Of a stretch of DNA of 45,411 nucleotides, positions 8,310-16,417 are shown piece by piece (the stretch's first letter is position 1; each line of letters begins with the position of its first letter). Origin of the DNA: Desulfobacula sp. GTDB lineage: Bacteria; Desulfobacterota; Desulfobacteria; Desulfobacterales; Desulfobacteraceae. The stretch is from NCBI GenBank assembly GCA_021647625.1, contig JAKIUJ010000005.1:1-45411 (forward strand), given 5' to 3'. Both the position numbers and the translations under genes were made by a program. The notes under the pieces were generated by a model. That model was not told the origin of the DNA. It did not search any database and saw nothing but the letters and a program-made list of their open reading frames with translations.

Positions 8310-9502
8310 CATGCTTTTATCTCTGTCTTTGGGAAGCTCAACAGCAAATCACGGTAATACTCATATTGCTGTTGCCGCAACTCTATTTCTCGGGGTAAGC
8401 CCTCGCTGATGGAGTTGGTCAAGGCATCGAATTTATCGAGGATAGCAACAATTTCTTGCTGTTTTTCAAGGGGTGGGATGGGGATGTCAAAAGACTCAAA
8501 TTCCTTTACGCGAACATGAGGAACACCAGCTCCTTTCTTCATTGCATGAATATGATCCTGTTTGTTTTGAAGAAAGTAGTAAGCAAACTTAGGTTTAAGA
8601 ACTGTGGAGTCGGGATGAACGCTAAAAGCATCAGTTAGAAAAATTGGTTGACTCCAAAAGCTTACATACCCGGCATACGCTCCTGATCTAGCAATAACGA
8701 TTGTTTCACCTTCTCTATTTTTTGTCCCGTGAAAATAAGTTGGAAGCGGACCATTTGCAACGACAGGAATCTCTCCGTTTGTTGTTTGTTTTTTCGTGAT
8801 TGCAGTGCCTCGACGTAATATTGCCACCTCCCCCAACGCCTTCCACTCAACTTCCCCGTCTTCAAAGGTTAACAACTGGTCGCGATAGTAGTTGTATTGT
8901 TTTTTGCGGGCGGTAAGCTCGGCGGTAAGCTCGGCGGTAAGCTCGGCGGTAAGCTCGGTAAATGTATCCAGAATGCGGACTATTTCTGTTTGGATGTTTA
9001 GGGGTGGGATGGGGATTGTAATTTTTGTCATATCCGTTGCAGAAACATCAATTACTTTTGTCCCTTTTGCATATTTTCTTTTTGCTTTGGCAAATATGTC
9101 TGTCTGGGTAAAATAAACAAAATACTTCCCTAAAATAATTTTGCTTGGTTTAAAGATTGTTGCATGTCCACCTGTAACCGCCTGCTGTTCTCCTAAATAA
9201 ACTACGGCTTTTCCAACATCTTCAAGATTTTCGCTTGTGTTGGTGATTACAACATCGCCTGTATTGACTTTTTTTAATTTTTTAGCCGTCTCAGTCGAAA
9301 CAAAAGATTTAGTTTCTGTGGCTGATACACCGTAATAAGTATAAATCTGCCCATAGTGGATGGCAGGCACACCAGTTTCAGTAAAATCTATTTTTGGTAA
9401 ACCATTCCCACGAACCAAATCCCCCACCTCCCCCAGAGCCTTCCACTCAACCGGGGCGCCCTCAAGCAGTTTTTCCATATAGTTTGTATTACTCATCACC
9501 AC
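8309..9502 (-). CDS. hsdS: Type I restriction specificity subunit (HsdS, type IC)
   Basis: The DNA-recognition subunit, which decides the site for both methylation and cleavage. It has 397 aa with two target-recognition domains (about residues 15-165 and 215-365), each followed by a conserved helix (IPPLNIQTEIVRILD and IPPLEKQQEIVAILD). The central spacer helix contains four tandem ELTA units just before RKKQYNYYRDQ, the arrangement known from EcoR124I/EcoDXXI, where repeat number sets the gap between the two half-sites. The start is best at the ATG at 9496 rather than the upstream GTG at 9502; it overlaps the rhuM stop, which suggests coupled translation. Confidence 0.93.
   Translation of the reverse strand: MVMSNTNYMEKLLEGAPVEWKALGEVGDLVRGNGLPKIDFTETGVPAIHYGQIYTYYGVSATETKSFVSTETAKKLKKVNTGDVVITNTSENLEDVGKAVVYLGEQQAVTGGHATIFKPSKIILGKYFVYFTQTDIFAKAKRKYAKGTKVIDVSATDMTKITIPIPPLNIQTEIVRILDTFTELTAELTAELTAELTARKKQYNYYRDQLLTFEDGEVEWKALGEVAILRRGTAITKKQTTNGEIPVVANGPLPTYFHGTKNREGETIVIARSGAYAGYVSFWSQPIFLTDAFSVHPDSTVLKPKFAYYFLQNKQDHIHAMKKGAGVPHVRVKEFESFDIPIPPLEKQQEIVAILDKFDALTNSISEGLPREIELRQQQYEYYRDLLLSFPKTEIKA
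8910..8957 (-). repeat. Four 12-bp tandem repeats in hsdS (ELTA/TAEL spacer)
   Basis: Four identical consecutive units, GAGCTTACCGCC on the coding strand, encode ELTA four times in the inter-domain helix of HsdS. As the unit is 12 bp, gain or loss keeps the frame. In EcoR124I/II, two versus three TAEL copies lengthen the non-specific spacer of the recognition site (established). Read in that phase, this gene has three full TAEL copies preceded by TEL. Confidence 0.95.
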
Positions 9503-10568
9503 CTCTGCGGTTTATGAGTTTTTGTTCGAGGTTTTCCAGTGCCTTTATCTGTTTATCAAAATCGGATTCGTACAGGCGATCTTGCACAATGCGGTATTTT
9601 TCAAATTCACTTATCGCATGGGCTTTGGAGATTTCGGCACTGACTTTACCGGCGTCTTGCAACACTGCCCGATCGGTTGCGGCAATAAAACGATTCAGAC
9701 GCTCTTCCCAATCGGCCATGGTCATTGGCATCTGCCTCAGTGCCATATCTTCGGCGATATCCAGATAGGCACTGACCAGCCTTTGTAATTGGGCGATTTC
9801 GTTACTGGACAGATAATTTTTTGCAATGCCGACATCAAATTTTTGAATCTTGCCTTCTGGTGCATCTTTCCATGAGGTTAAGCCCATTTGTTTTTTTTCG
9901 GCATCAGCGCGGGTGTAGACGACTTCGGCGGCAGTTTGCCCGTGAATCGCCCAGTGCAATTTGTTCTGAACGGTCGCAAAGAAACGCTGGGTGACGCTGG
10001 CGGTGACATCGTAATCAATGGTGGTGGCGTAGATATCGGTGATCTTTTGATAAAATTTGCGCTCGCTGAGACGTATGTCACGAATACGCTCAAGTTGTTC
10101 TTCAAAATATTTCTTCCCAAGAATAGTGCCATCATTTTTAATACGCTCATCGTCCATGGCATAGGCTTTGATGGTGTATTCTTTGATAATGCCCGTTGCC
10201 CACTTGCGAAACTGCACCGCTCGCTCGGAGTTGACCTTGTACCCAACCGCAATAATGGCCGAAAGGTTATAGTGTTTGGTGTTATAGCTCTTGCGGTCTT
10301 TAGCAGTTATTCGAAAATTTCGAATAACTGCATCCTCCTCAAGTTCACTGTCTGAGAATATCTTTTTCAGATGGTAGTTGATGGTGTGGGTTTCAACGTC
10401 ATACAGTCCACCCATCATCTTTTGGCTGAGCCAGATGTCTTCATCTGCATAGACGGCCTCAACATCGCCTTTGCCACTGGCTGCTATAAAAGTAAGGTAT
10501 TCTGCTGCGGACGAACGAATAGTGGGCACTATTTTTTTCTGTCTGTTCTGCATATTCTGTGGTTTCAT
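9489..10568 (-). CDS. RhuM family protein
   Basis: A 359-aa protein of the RhuM (virulence_RhuM) family, often found inside type I restriction operons but without an established role there. Recognisable blocks are DIWLSQKMMGGLYDVE, HYNLSAIIAVGYKVNSERAVQFRKW and the later TAAEVVYTRADAEKKQMGL region; the C-terminal 60 residues form a coiled coil. It starts two bases after the hsdM stop and overlaps hsdS, so it is co-transcribed with both. The first codons (encoding MKPQNMQNRQKK) lie in a degenerate copy of the repeat that flanks the GxxExxY gene, which hints that this gene was inserted too. Confidence 0.88.
   Translation of the reverse strand: MKPQNMQNRQKKIVPTIRSSAAEYLTFIAASGKGDVEAVYADEDIWLSQKMMGGLYDVETHTINYHLKKIFSDSELEEDAVIRNFRITAKDRKSYNTKHYNLSAIIAVGYKVNSERAVQFRKWATGIIKEYTIKAYAMDDERIKNDGTILGKKYFEEQLERIRDIRLSERKFYQKITDIYATTIDYDVTASVTQRFFATVQNKLHWAIHGQTAAEVVYTRADAEKKQMGLTSWKDAPEGKIQKFDVGIAKNYLSSNEIAQLQRLVSAYLDIAEDMALRQMPMTMADWEERLNRFIAATDRAVLQDAGKVSAEISKAHAISEFEKYRIVQDRLYESDFDKQIKALENLEQKLINRRGGDE
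10538..10565. repeat. Degenerate third copy of the GxxExxY-flanking repeat
   Basis: TTCTGTCTGTTCTGCATATT and the following TCTGTGGTT align with the inverted copy at 8282-8309 with about five differences. It overlaps the start of rhuM at the hsdM/rhuM junction. Confidence 0.5.
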
Positions 10569-10570
10569 CT

Positions 10571-12112
10571 TTAACCTTCTATCTCAGCCACAATGATATC
10601 AATATCACTGCGCAACTGGTCGATTTTGGCAACGGTGGTTTTTAACTCGGCATTGAGCACTGTTATGTCAATTTTTTCGCGGGTATCTTCGGCTTCCACA
10701 TAGGCACTGACAGACAGGTTGTAATCGTTATCGGCAATAACATCGTGTTCGACGCGTTGGGCGAGATACGCTACATCATCTTTGCCATCGAACATCTCCA
10801 TAATCTGTTTGATATGTTTATCTTCGAGCAGGTTGTTATTGGTAACTTTTTTAAACAGACTGCTGGCGTCGATAAACTGAGTTTTGGTATCGGTTTTATG
10901 TTTAGACAACACCAGAATATTCACGGCGATAGAAGTGCCGTAAAACAGATTAGGTGCAAGTGAGATGACGGTTTCGACAAAGTTATTATCTATCAGATAT
11001 TTTCTGATTTTCTTTTCCGCCCCACCACGGTAAAAAATGCCGGGGAAGCAGACTATCGCCGCCCGACCTTTACTGGATAAATAACTCAATGAATGCAGCA
11101 CAAAGGCAAAGTCGGCTTTAGATTTGGGTGCTAACACACCTGCGGGGGCAAAGCGATCATCGTTTATCAGTGTGGGGTCATCTAATCCTATCCATTTCAC
11201 CGAATAAGGCGGGTTAGATACAATGGCATCAAAGGGTTTGTCATCGCCAAAATGGGGATCGATCAGGGTGTTGCCCAACATCATATTAAATTTATCGTAA
11301 TTGATATTGTGCAAAAACATGTTCATCCGTGCCAGGTTGTAGGTGGTGTGGTTGATTTCCTGACCAAAAAAACCGTCTTCAATAATGTGAGCATCAAAGT
11401 GCTTTTTGGCTTGCAGGAGTAGAGAGCCTGAACCACAAGCGGGATCGTATATTTTATTGACCTTATCCTGCTTGTGCATGGCAAGCTGGGCAATCAGCTT
11501 GGAGACATGTTGCGGGGTAAAAAACTCGCCACCGGATTTACCAGCATTGGCGGCGTAGTTAGAGATTAAAAACTCGTAGGCATCACCAAACAGGTCGATT
11601 TGGTTGCTTTCAAACTCGCCAAAGCTTAAGCCCGCCACGCCTTTAAGTACCGCAGCCAAACGGCTGTTTTTATCTTTAACGGTATTGCCTAAGCGGTTAC
11701 TGGTGGTGTCAAAGTCGGCAAACAGGCCTTTGATATCAACTTCTGACGGGTAGCCATTGGCGGATGCTTCAATGTCAGCAAAGATGTTGGCCAGATCGGT
11801 GTTTAAGCTGTCATTGCTGTTGGCACCGGCGGCGATGTTGGCAAATAGTTGGTTGGGATAGATGAAATACCCTTTGGTTTTAATGGCATCATCTTTGATT
11901 TCCGGGGAGATGACATCATCGGAGAGTTCGGCGTAGTTTATGCTGTCATCTCCGCCTTCGATATACTTGGCAAAGTTTTCGCTGATAAAGCGATAAAATA
12001 AGGTGCCTAAGACATATTGCTTGAAATCCCAGCCATCGACTGAACCCCGCACATCGTTGGCAATTTGCCAGATCTGGCGTTGCAGTTCGGCGCGTTGTTG
12101 GGTGCTTGTCAT
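10571..12112 (-). CDS. hsdM: Type I DNA methyltransferase subunit M (HsdM, type IC)
   Basis: N6-adenine methyltransferase subunit that modifies host sites as M2S1 and is needed for restriction by the full complex. It has 513 aa, near the usual size for type IC. The N-terminal helical domain opens with [21 protein letters not shown]. The AdoMet motif is DPACGSGS at 223-230 and the catalytic motif NPPY at 300-303. The C-terminal helices end in a coiled coil that would pack on HsdS. It is first in the hsdM-rhuM-hsdS-GxxExxY-hsdR row and follows higA after about 130 bp. Confidence 0.95.
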   Translation of the reverse strand: MTSTQQRAELQRQIWQIANDVRGSVDGWDFKQYVLGTLFYRFISENFAKYIEGGDDSINYAELSDDVISPEIKDDAIKTKGYFIYPNQLFANIAAGANSNDSLNTDLANIFADIEASANGYPSEVDIKGLFADFDTTSNRLGNTVKDKNSRLAAVLKGVAGLSFGEFESNQIDLFGDAYEFLISNYAANAGKSGGEFFTPQHVSKLIAQLAMHKQDKVNKIYDPACGSGSLLLQAKKHFDAHIIEDGFFGQEINHTTYNLARMNMFLHNINYDKFNMMLGNTLIDPHFGDDKPFDAIVSNPPYSVKWIGLDDPTLINDDRFAPAGVLAPKSKADFAFVLHSLSYLSSKGRAAIVCFPGIFYRGGAEKKIRKYLIDNNFVETVISLAPNLFYGTSIAVNILVLSKHKTDTKTQFIDASSLFKKVTNNNLLEDKHIKQIMEMFDGKDDVAYLAQRVEHDVIADNDYNLSVSAYVEAEDTREKIDITVLNAELKTTVAKIDQLRSDIDIIVAEIEG

Positions 12113-12184
12113 AATATTTTTCCTGTTTGTAAATGTTTTTTAATCATCAATTTAATTTTAATTTCATAATAACCTGCCAAAGCG

Positions 12185-12225
12185 GCACAGACCCTGGCTG
12201 TCACCTGAACTGACAGGCTCTGTGC
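12185..12225. terminator. Hairpin between higA and hsdM
   Basis: GCACAGA at 12185-12191 pairs with TCTGTGC at 12219-12225, with further pairing inside (CCTG...GTCA against TGACAGG). Only a short T run follows on the plus side and none on the minus side, so a factor-independent terminator is possible but not convincing. It may attenuate read-through from higBA into hsdM. Confidence 0.4.
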
Positions 12226-12242
12226 AGTTTTAGATTGAAAGT

Positions 12243-12533
12243 CTATGCTGGTATTGCCAGAGGCTCTATGCCTGAGAGATCAACGTTTTGTTTAGCTTGC
12301 CATAAATCATAACTATCCTGCATAAGAAGCCAGCTTTCTGGGCTACGCCCCAAACATTTGGATAGACGTAAAGCCATACCAGGGCTAATTGCGCTCTGCC
12401 CTTTGATAAGTCTGGAAAAAGTCGAAGGTGAAACTTTAAGCCGTAAGGCAACACTTCTTGGTGTCACTCCTAACTGTTCTATATATACATCTTTGATGAA
12501 TTCCCCTGGATGGGGAGGGTTATACATAGCCAT
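12243..12533 (-). CDS. higA: HigA antitoxin (XRE-type helix-turn-helix)
   Basis: A 96-aa antitoxin and autorepressor of the HigA family. It opens with the hallmark NPPHPGEFIKD, followed by a helix-turn-helix at about residues 25-60 (SVALRLKVSPSTFSRLIKGQSAIS) and SPESWLLMQDSYDLW. It would bind and neutralise HigB and repress the shared promoter. Its ATG overlaps the higB stop by one base (TAATG), so the pair is translationally coupled with the toxin first, the usual hig order. Confidence 0.95.
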   Translation of the reverse strand: MAMYNPPHPGEFIKDVYIEQLGVTPRSVALRLKVSPSTFSRLIKGQSAISPGMALRLSKCLGRSPESWLLMQDSYDLWQAKQNVDLSGIEPLAIPA

Positions 12534-12811
12534 TAGTGATAATCCTCATAATCTACTATATAGGCATTACCATCTTTAAACTCAAAAACGATACGCCAGT
12601 TTTTGTTCACATCAATCGCCCATAATCCTTGACGATCATCTTTTAAACTATGGAGTCGCCAACCGGGAGTATTCATATCTTCTATACATGTCGCTGTTTC
12701 AAGTGCAATTAGTCGAATTCTGAGTTTTTGTTTGTGACTGGGTTGAATACCTGACAACTTACCAGTTTCAAAGAACTTATGCAGCCCTTTGTGTTTAAAT
12801 GTTTTTATCAT
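12533..12811 (-). CDS. higB: HigB toxin (RelE/ParE superfamily)
   Basis: A 92-aa toxin of the HigB family: the ribosome-dependent mRNA interferase fold. Family landmarks are IKTFKHKGLHKFFETG at the N-terminus, GWRLHSLKDDRQGLWAIDVN in the middle and WRIVFEFKDGNAYIVDYEDYH at the end. The chosen ATG gives exactly the usual HigB N-terminus. A good sigma-70 promoter lies so close that the transcript would start at or next to this ATG, and no Shine-Dalgarno is present, so translation may be leaderless. Confidence 0.94.
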   Translation of the reverse strand: MIKTFKHKGLHKFFETGKLSGIQPSHKQKLRIRLIALETATCIEDMNTPGWRLHSLKDDRQGLWAIDVNKNWRIVFEFKDGNAYIVDYEDYH

Positions 12812-12817
12812 GAGTTA

Positions 12818-12845
12818 ATTATACAGCATAGTGCGCAATACGCAA
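12818..12845 (-). promoter_or_regulatory. Sigma-70 promoter of higBA
   Basis: On the minus strand, TTGCGT (12845-12840), a 16-bp spacer and TATAAT (12823-12818). The -10 box ends six bases before the higB ATG. Two tandem TATTGCG units overlap the -35 region and could be the HigA operator. Confidence 0.7.
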
Positions 12846-12897
12846 TACAAGTTTTGATATTCTGAGATTTTTAGCTTTGGCACTAAACACAGACACC

Positions 12898-12975
12898 AAC
12901 ATCACCGGTGAAATCCGGTGCATGTTGATTGTTGAATTTTTCAGCAAGGGTCAAATAAAGACCTGCCCCCTTTTT
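12898..12975. repeat. Hairpin and REP-like sequence
   Basis: CAACATCACCGG and its near complement CCGGTGCATGTTG form a 12-bp stem with one bulge at 12898-12927. This is followed by AGGGTCAAATAAAGACCTGC (12946-12965), a wording often seen in REP elements linked to REP-associated transposases (recalled). No gene lies here. Confidence 0.4.
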
Positions 12976-13022
12976 TCTTTGGAATTTTGTCAACCGGTTT
13001 CATCCATATCCCCTTCTTCATC

Positions 13023-14165
13023 CTATAGGATAGCTGAATCAATACGATTTATAAAGCTTGATTTTCGGCTATGGTTTTCGCGAATGGCCATCAGCTTTGA
13101 TTTAAACAAATAGGTTGTAATATTCTTTTTGGCAAGATCCTTCAAATCAATCAGAAGTCTTACCGCTTCATCATAGTCCTTGGGCTTTTTGGTCAAAATA
13201 AGAGCATCCACTTTCTCCCAGATTTCATTTTCCCTTCCGGCCAGTCCGTTCAAATATTTTTCCCTCGCTATGGCCGCTTCCTTTTCTTTGCGTGCTTTTT
13301 CCTTTGCTTTCTGTTCAGCGATCTGCCGATCTTTTTCTTTAGTATATGCCTCCGCTTTTTGAAGCAGTTTCATTACAGTGCGTGATGCCTTTTCGTTATT
13401 TTTGGTATCTTTTATTGATTTTGTTTTTCGAAACCGCTGCAACAGTTCGTTTCCTATATGAGGATCGTTGTCATTGATTAGCCGAAAAATAATTGTATCT
13501 TTTTCACTATTGGGCAGCCCACTTATCCAGATCTTTAGCTTTTGACCGTTTTGAACCCATTTTTGTTCTGCAATACTGTTTTCAGCGGCTACCTGGATAA
13601 GATTTTTATCGAGCCGCATGAAATCTGCAAAACTTTCAAGGGAGACGTTTAAATTTCCAAGATTTGCAGGAACAGGCGGTTCTTTTTCATCATCTTCGAT
13701 CTCATCAATCTGCGCACAAAAGAGCCAGGCAAGATATAAGCATCGATAATCCCCCCGTATAAGATCGGAACGTAATGAAATCAATGGTAACAGATAGCCT
13801 TCTCCTTCTTCCCAATCATAATCTTCGGTTTCAGATGTAAAATCAAAGATCAGGTAATCTCCCTTTTCATAGATAGTCCAACTGTCCCCAATGCAATATT
13901 GACTTGCAAGATCCAAATCTATTAATTTTCGCGGAATCCTCAGCATAAGCTGATGGGTTCCCCAATTGGTGACATATAAAAAGGCATCAAAATATTTTTC
14001 CACCAGCTTCAATGGGTCACCTTTGAAGTTGCCATAGTTGTATTCATTGACAAAGCTTGTGGAGGTGATCTGCGCTCTGGAGGATATATCCCGAAGCACT
14101 TCTCGATCTTTTTCAGATAAAGGTTTGTCTATGGCCTGAAATTCATAATACTGGTATTCACTCAT
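13023..14165 (-). CDS. Conserved hypothetical protein with coiled coil, 380 aa
   Basis: Residues 1-180 form a mixed alpha/beta domain opening with SEYQYYEFQAIDKPLSEKD. Residues 180-265 are an acidic linker and second domain. Residues 270-315 are a charged coiled coil (KEKARKEKEAAIAREKY), followed by a helical tail with NEIWEKVDALILTKKPKDYD. I recall this layout from a conserved but uncharacterised family commonly encoded next to SWIM zinc-finger/DUF6880 proteins, and a DUF6880-like gene is indeed next door. No enzymatic motif, signal peptide or membrane segment is seen. A role in the defence island is inference from location only. Confidence 0.75.
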   Translation of the reverse strand: MSEYQYYEFQAIDKPLSEKDREVLRDISSRAQITSTSFVNEYNYGNFKGDPLKLVEKYFDAFLYVTNWGTHQLMLRIPRKLIDLDLASQYCIGDSWTIYEKGDYLIFDFTSETEDYDWEEGEGYLLPLISLRSDLIRGDYRCLYLAWLFCAQIDEIEDDEKEPPVPANLGNLNVSLESFADFMRLDKNLIQVAAENSIAEQKWVQNGQKLKIWISGLPNSEKDTIIFRLINDNDPHIGNELLQRFRKTKSIKDTKNNEKASRTVMKLLQKAEAYTKEKDRQIAEQKAKEKARKEKEAAIAREKYLNGLAGRENEIWEKVDALILTKKPKDYDEAVRLLIDLKDLAKKNITTYLFKSKLMAIRENHSRKSSFINRIDSAIL

Positions 14166-14266
14166 ATTTGTTCCTTATGGTTGCCGCACTTTAGCCGTTT
14201 CCTGTTGCTACCTTGCGGAGTATTTGCTTTTCTTGCTCTGGCCGCATTAACCCCATTAAAACAATC

Positions 14267-15480
14267 CTATTTTCTCCAACGCATTTTTGCCCGTTCAATA
14301 ATGGACGGTTCTGTACTTGGGCCTTTACCGGCAACCACCCGCTTAAAACCCGGTATAAAACTATATTTTCTGACGTGGTTATTCATCACTTTTTCAATAG
14401 TTTCCATCCAGAGTGGTTTAAGATCTGCTTTTTCATAGCATTGTTTTGCCTGTTCAAAATTGGATAGAGCTGCACCATAATACCTGCTCTTTCCTGCATT
14501 TACTATCCGTAATCCCATGGCCTGGTAAAGTTTGGCTGCTACATCCGGATAGTCCCCGGCAAGTTTTTCAGCAGCAGTGTGATTGTTGAGCCTAATGGTG
14601 CCGTATTGATAACTTCAAGAATACGAGGATGCCATTCTATACGTTGTTGTTTCGGAATATGCCTCATAAGCTCTTTGTGGGAAAATTCATCAGGGTGTTT
14701 TAAAAAATTTTGCCATGCATCCTCCAGTGCTTCCTCTGTCCGTCCAAGTTTGGTGAGGATATCACGCTTCATAGTCTCCAGATTATAGCTTGAACCCCGG
14801 TACAACCGCCCATCTTTCTGAATTTTCAGCCCTTTTTCCACCCACTCCAAAGCCTTTGCCGGTTTTCGGCGGGATAGAAGCAGACCAGCAATAATCTCGC
14901 AATCTTTCGGTAATAGTTCGGTTTCCTCGCAGATAAAAACATATGATTTTAGATCACGTCCAGCAGCATAAATGGTTTTTAGAGCTTCCCCCAATTGTCG
15001 ATGGTGATAATCTTTTTTCCCATCCGCGTCAAACCGTATGAGGATGGCCGCAGCGAATTCATTTAGCCCTTGCGGGGAAAGTACCCTGGATACACTTTTT
15101 TCCAGTTGATAGGTAAATCCATAGTCGTCGTCATCCATCCAGAAAAGAAGCCGGGTAACCGTTTCTCTGGGGTCACACTTTCCCTTCTGCCTGGCGTTAA
15201 CCCAGGAACAGAACAACTCTTCCACAAACATGCCAAACGATCCACTTGAGTCGTCGATCTCTTCAGCCTTCTCGTAACAGACAGCAATAAAGGTTTCTAT
15301 TAGATCAACGGCTTGAAGAGGTTTTTTGTTTGCAACACCGTCAATTTGTTCTTTTACCTTTTCAAGGCCTGAAATAAAAGACCAACCCTCATTGTAACCA
15401 ATGAAGTCACCCGGTTTTATTGCATCTTCTATAGCATATTCAATAATTTCGGTTTTAATCATATTGGTTTGATTGACCAT
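14267..15480 (-). pseudogene. Broken SWIM/DUF6880-type gene
   Basis: Two adjacent frames make up one protein. The first, 313 aa (14539-15480), is helical and repeat-like (EALEWVEKGLK-type TPR-like helices). The second, 83 aa (14267-14518), carries MGLRIVNAGKSRYYGAALSN, the conserved C-terminus I associate with DUF6880 proteins. Reading through the second frame gives HTAAEKLAGDYPDVAAKLYQ, so the frameshift falls at about 14590-14620. The usual N-terminal SWIM zinc finger (CxC...CxH) is absent as well: the frame begins abruptly after a large palindrome and has no ribosome site. The gene is therefore probably inactive. Family naming is from memory and moderate. Confidence 0.7.
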
Positions 15481-15492
15481 TAAAGGATCGGC

Positions 15493-15575
15493 TTCAAAAT
15501 TACTTACCCTTTTTTTTTCAAAATCCCCTGTCTTTTAAGGGGTTTTGAAAAAAAATTTAGGGTATGTTATTTTGT
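15493..15575. repeat. Long imperfect palindrome (~80 bp)
   Basis: Nested arms: CAAAATTACTTACCC faces GGGTATGTTATTTTG, and inside them TTTTCAAAATCCCCT faces AAGGGGTTTTGAAAA around a short loop near 15531-15537. The poly-T and poly-A tracts make it a plausible bidirectional terminator. Alternatively it is a tiny mobile hairpin element that removed the 5' end of the DUF6880-type gene. Confidence 0.6.
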
Positions 15576-15583
15576 AACGATTC

Positions 15584-16111
15584 CTAAGACCAATTCGGAC
15601 AAGCATCACCGAGAAAGGCTCTCATCTCTTTTTTGTCTTTGACGTCAATCCCTCTTTTTTCCCATTCATTTAAAATGTCATTGTAACTTTCTACTGGAAC
15701 ATCTGCAGCCCAGTCTTTAAATTCTGAGGTTGAGTCTTCCTCATATTGATATATTCCCTTTGCAATCCCCATGCAGTAAAGTTTAGCCTCCTGGTACATT
15801 TCTAAATCCAATAGTCTGTACATCTCCTGGAGAAAAAGTGCCAATGCCTCTTCAAACATTTCAACCGCCATCTCTTCCGGAGAAGTATAACCATTTGTAC
15901 TTGAACCTGCCCGATCCCACAATTCATGGACATCAATTACATCCAGTTCAAAAAAAACTTCTCCACAAACCTCGTCTACATTGACAGCTCTAAATAAACT
16001 TTCAGCCAATTCTATAATTTTCTTTTTCAATTTTTTATCTGTTTTTGTGATTTGCCTGAGAATTTCTAACGCTTCATCAGGAGAAATCTTTTCAAAAATA
16101 TCATTTTTCAT
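15584..16111 (-). CDS. Conserved hypothetical protein, 175 aa
   Basis: A helical, acidic protein with the conserved-looking stretch ELWDRAGSSTNGYTSPEEMA at residues 64-83 and later YCMGIAKGIYQYEEDSTSEF. Similar sequences, as I recall, occur beside SWIM/DUF6880 genes, so it may belong with the neighbouring cluster; no biochemical role is known to me. Its ATG overlaps the stop of the upstream 95-aa gene by four bases, giving a two-gene unit probably transcribed behind hsdS. No nuclease, ATPase or membrane features are present. Confidence 0.7.
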   Translation of the reverse strand: MKNDIFEKISPDEALEILRQITKTDKKLKKKIIELAESLFRAVNVDEVCGEVFFELDVIDVHELWDRAGSSTNGYTSPEEMAVEMFEEALALFLQEMYRLLDLEMYQEAKLYCMGIAKGIYQYEEDSTSEFKDWAADVPVESYNDILNEWEKRGIDVKDKKEMRAFLGDACPNWS

Positions 16112-16395
16112 AATTCTTCCGTGCGGCTTGAAATAGAGTTGATTTGGCTTTCATTAAAAATTTGAATGAATCCTGCATTGGGGTTCGACCCTTTTAATCG
16201 TTCATGGTTGTTATAAAACAGAGAATGTAAAAACAGCTTATATTTATTGAATGAGCTGTGAAAAAGATACCAGTCAACCAGATCTTCCTGTTCACGCAGA
16301 TCTTTTTTTAAGATTTGCATTATCGGATCATTTTCTGACTCAGTCCTTTTCTTTTCTAATCTGAATTCTTCAAAAGAAATAATATTATCTGTCAT
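16108..16395 (-). CDS. Hypothetical protein, 95 aa
   Basis: A small charged helical protein, starting with TDNIISFEEFRLEKKR and containing an aromatic middle part (VDWYLFHSSFNKYKLFLHSLFYNNHERL). I do not recognise it. It begins 22 bases after the hsdS stop and overlaps the 175-aa gene by four bases, so it links the second restriction operon with that gene. The overlap and shared strand are the main reasons to believe it is expressed. Confidence 0.6.
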   Translation of the reverse strand: MTDNIISFEEFRLEKKRTESENDPIMQILKKDLREQEDLVDWYLFHSSFNKYKLFLHSLFYNNHERLKGSNPNAGFIQIFNESQINSISSRTEEL

Positions 16396-16417
16396 ATGTA
16401 CAGATCCTTTTATTGGG

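Noticed and set aside
8910-8957. Tandem repeats considered as a CRISPR-like array
   Set aside because: Units are contiguous without spacers and encode ELTA in frame inside hsdS.
12185-12225. Hairpin considered as a strong terminator of higBA
   Set aside because: No T run follows the stem in the direction of transcription, so it was kept only as a possible weak terminator.
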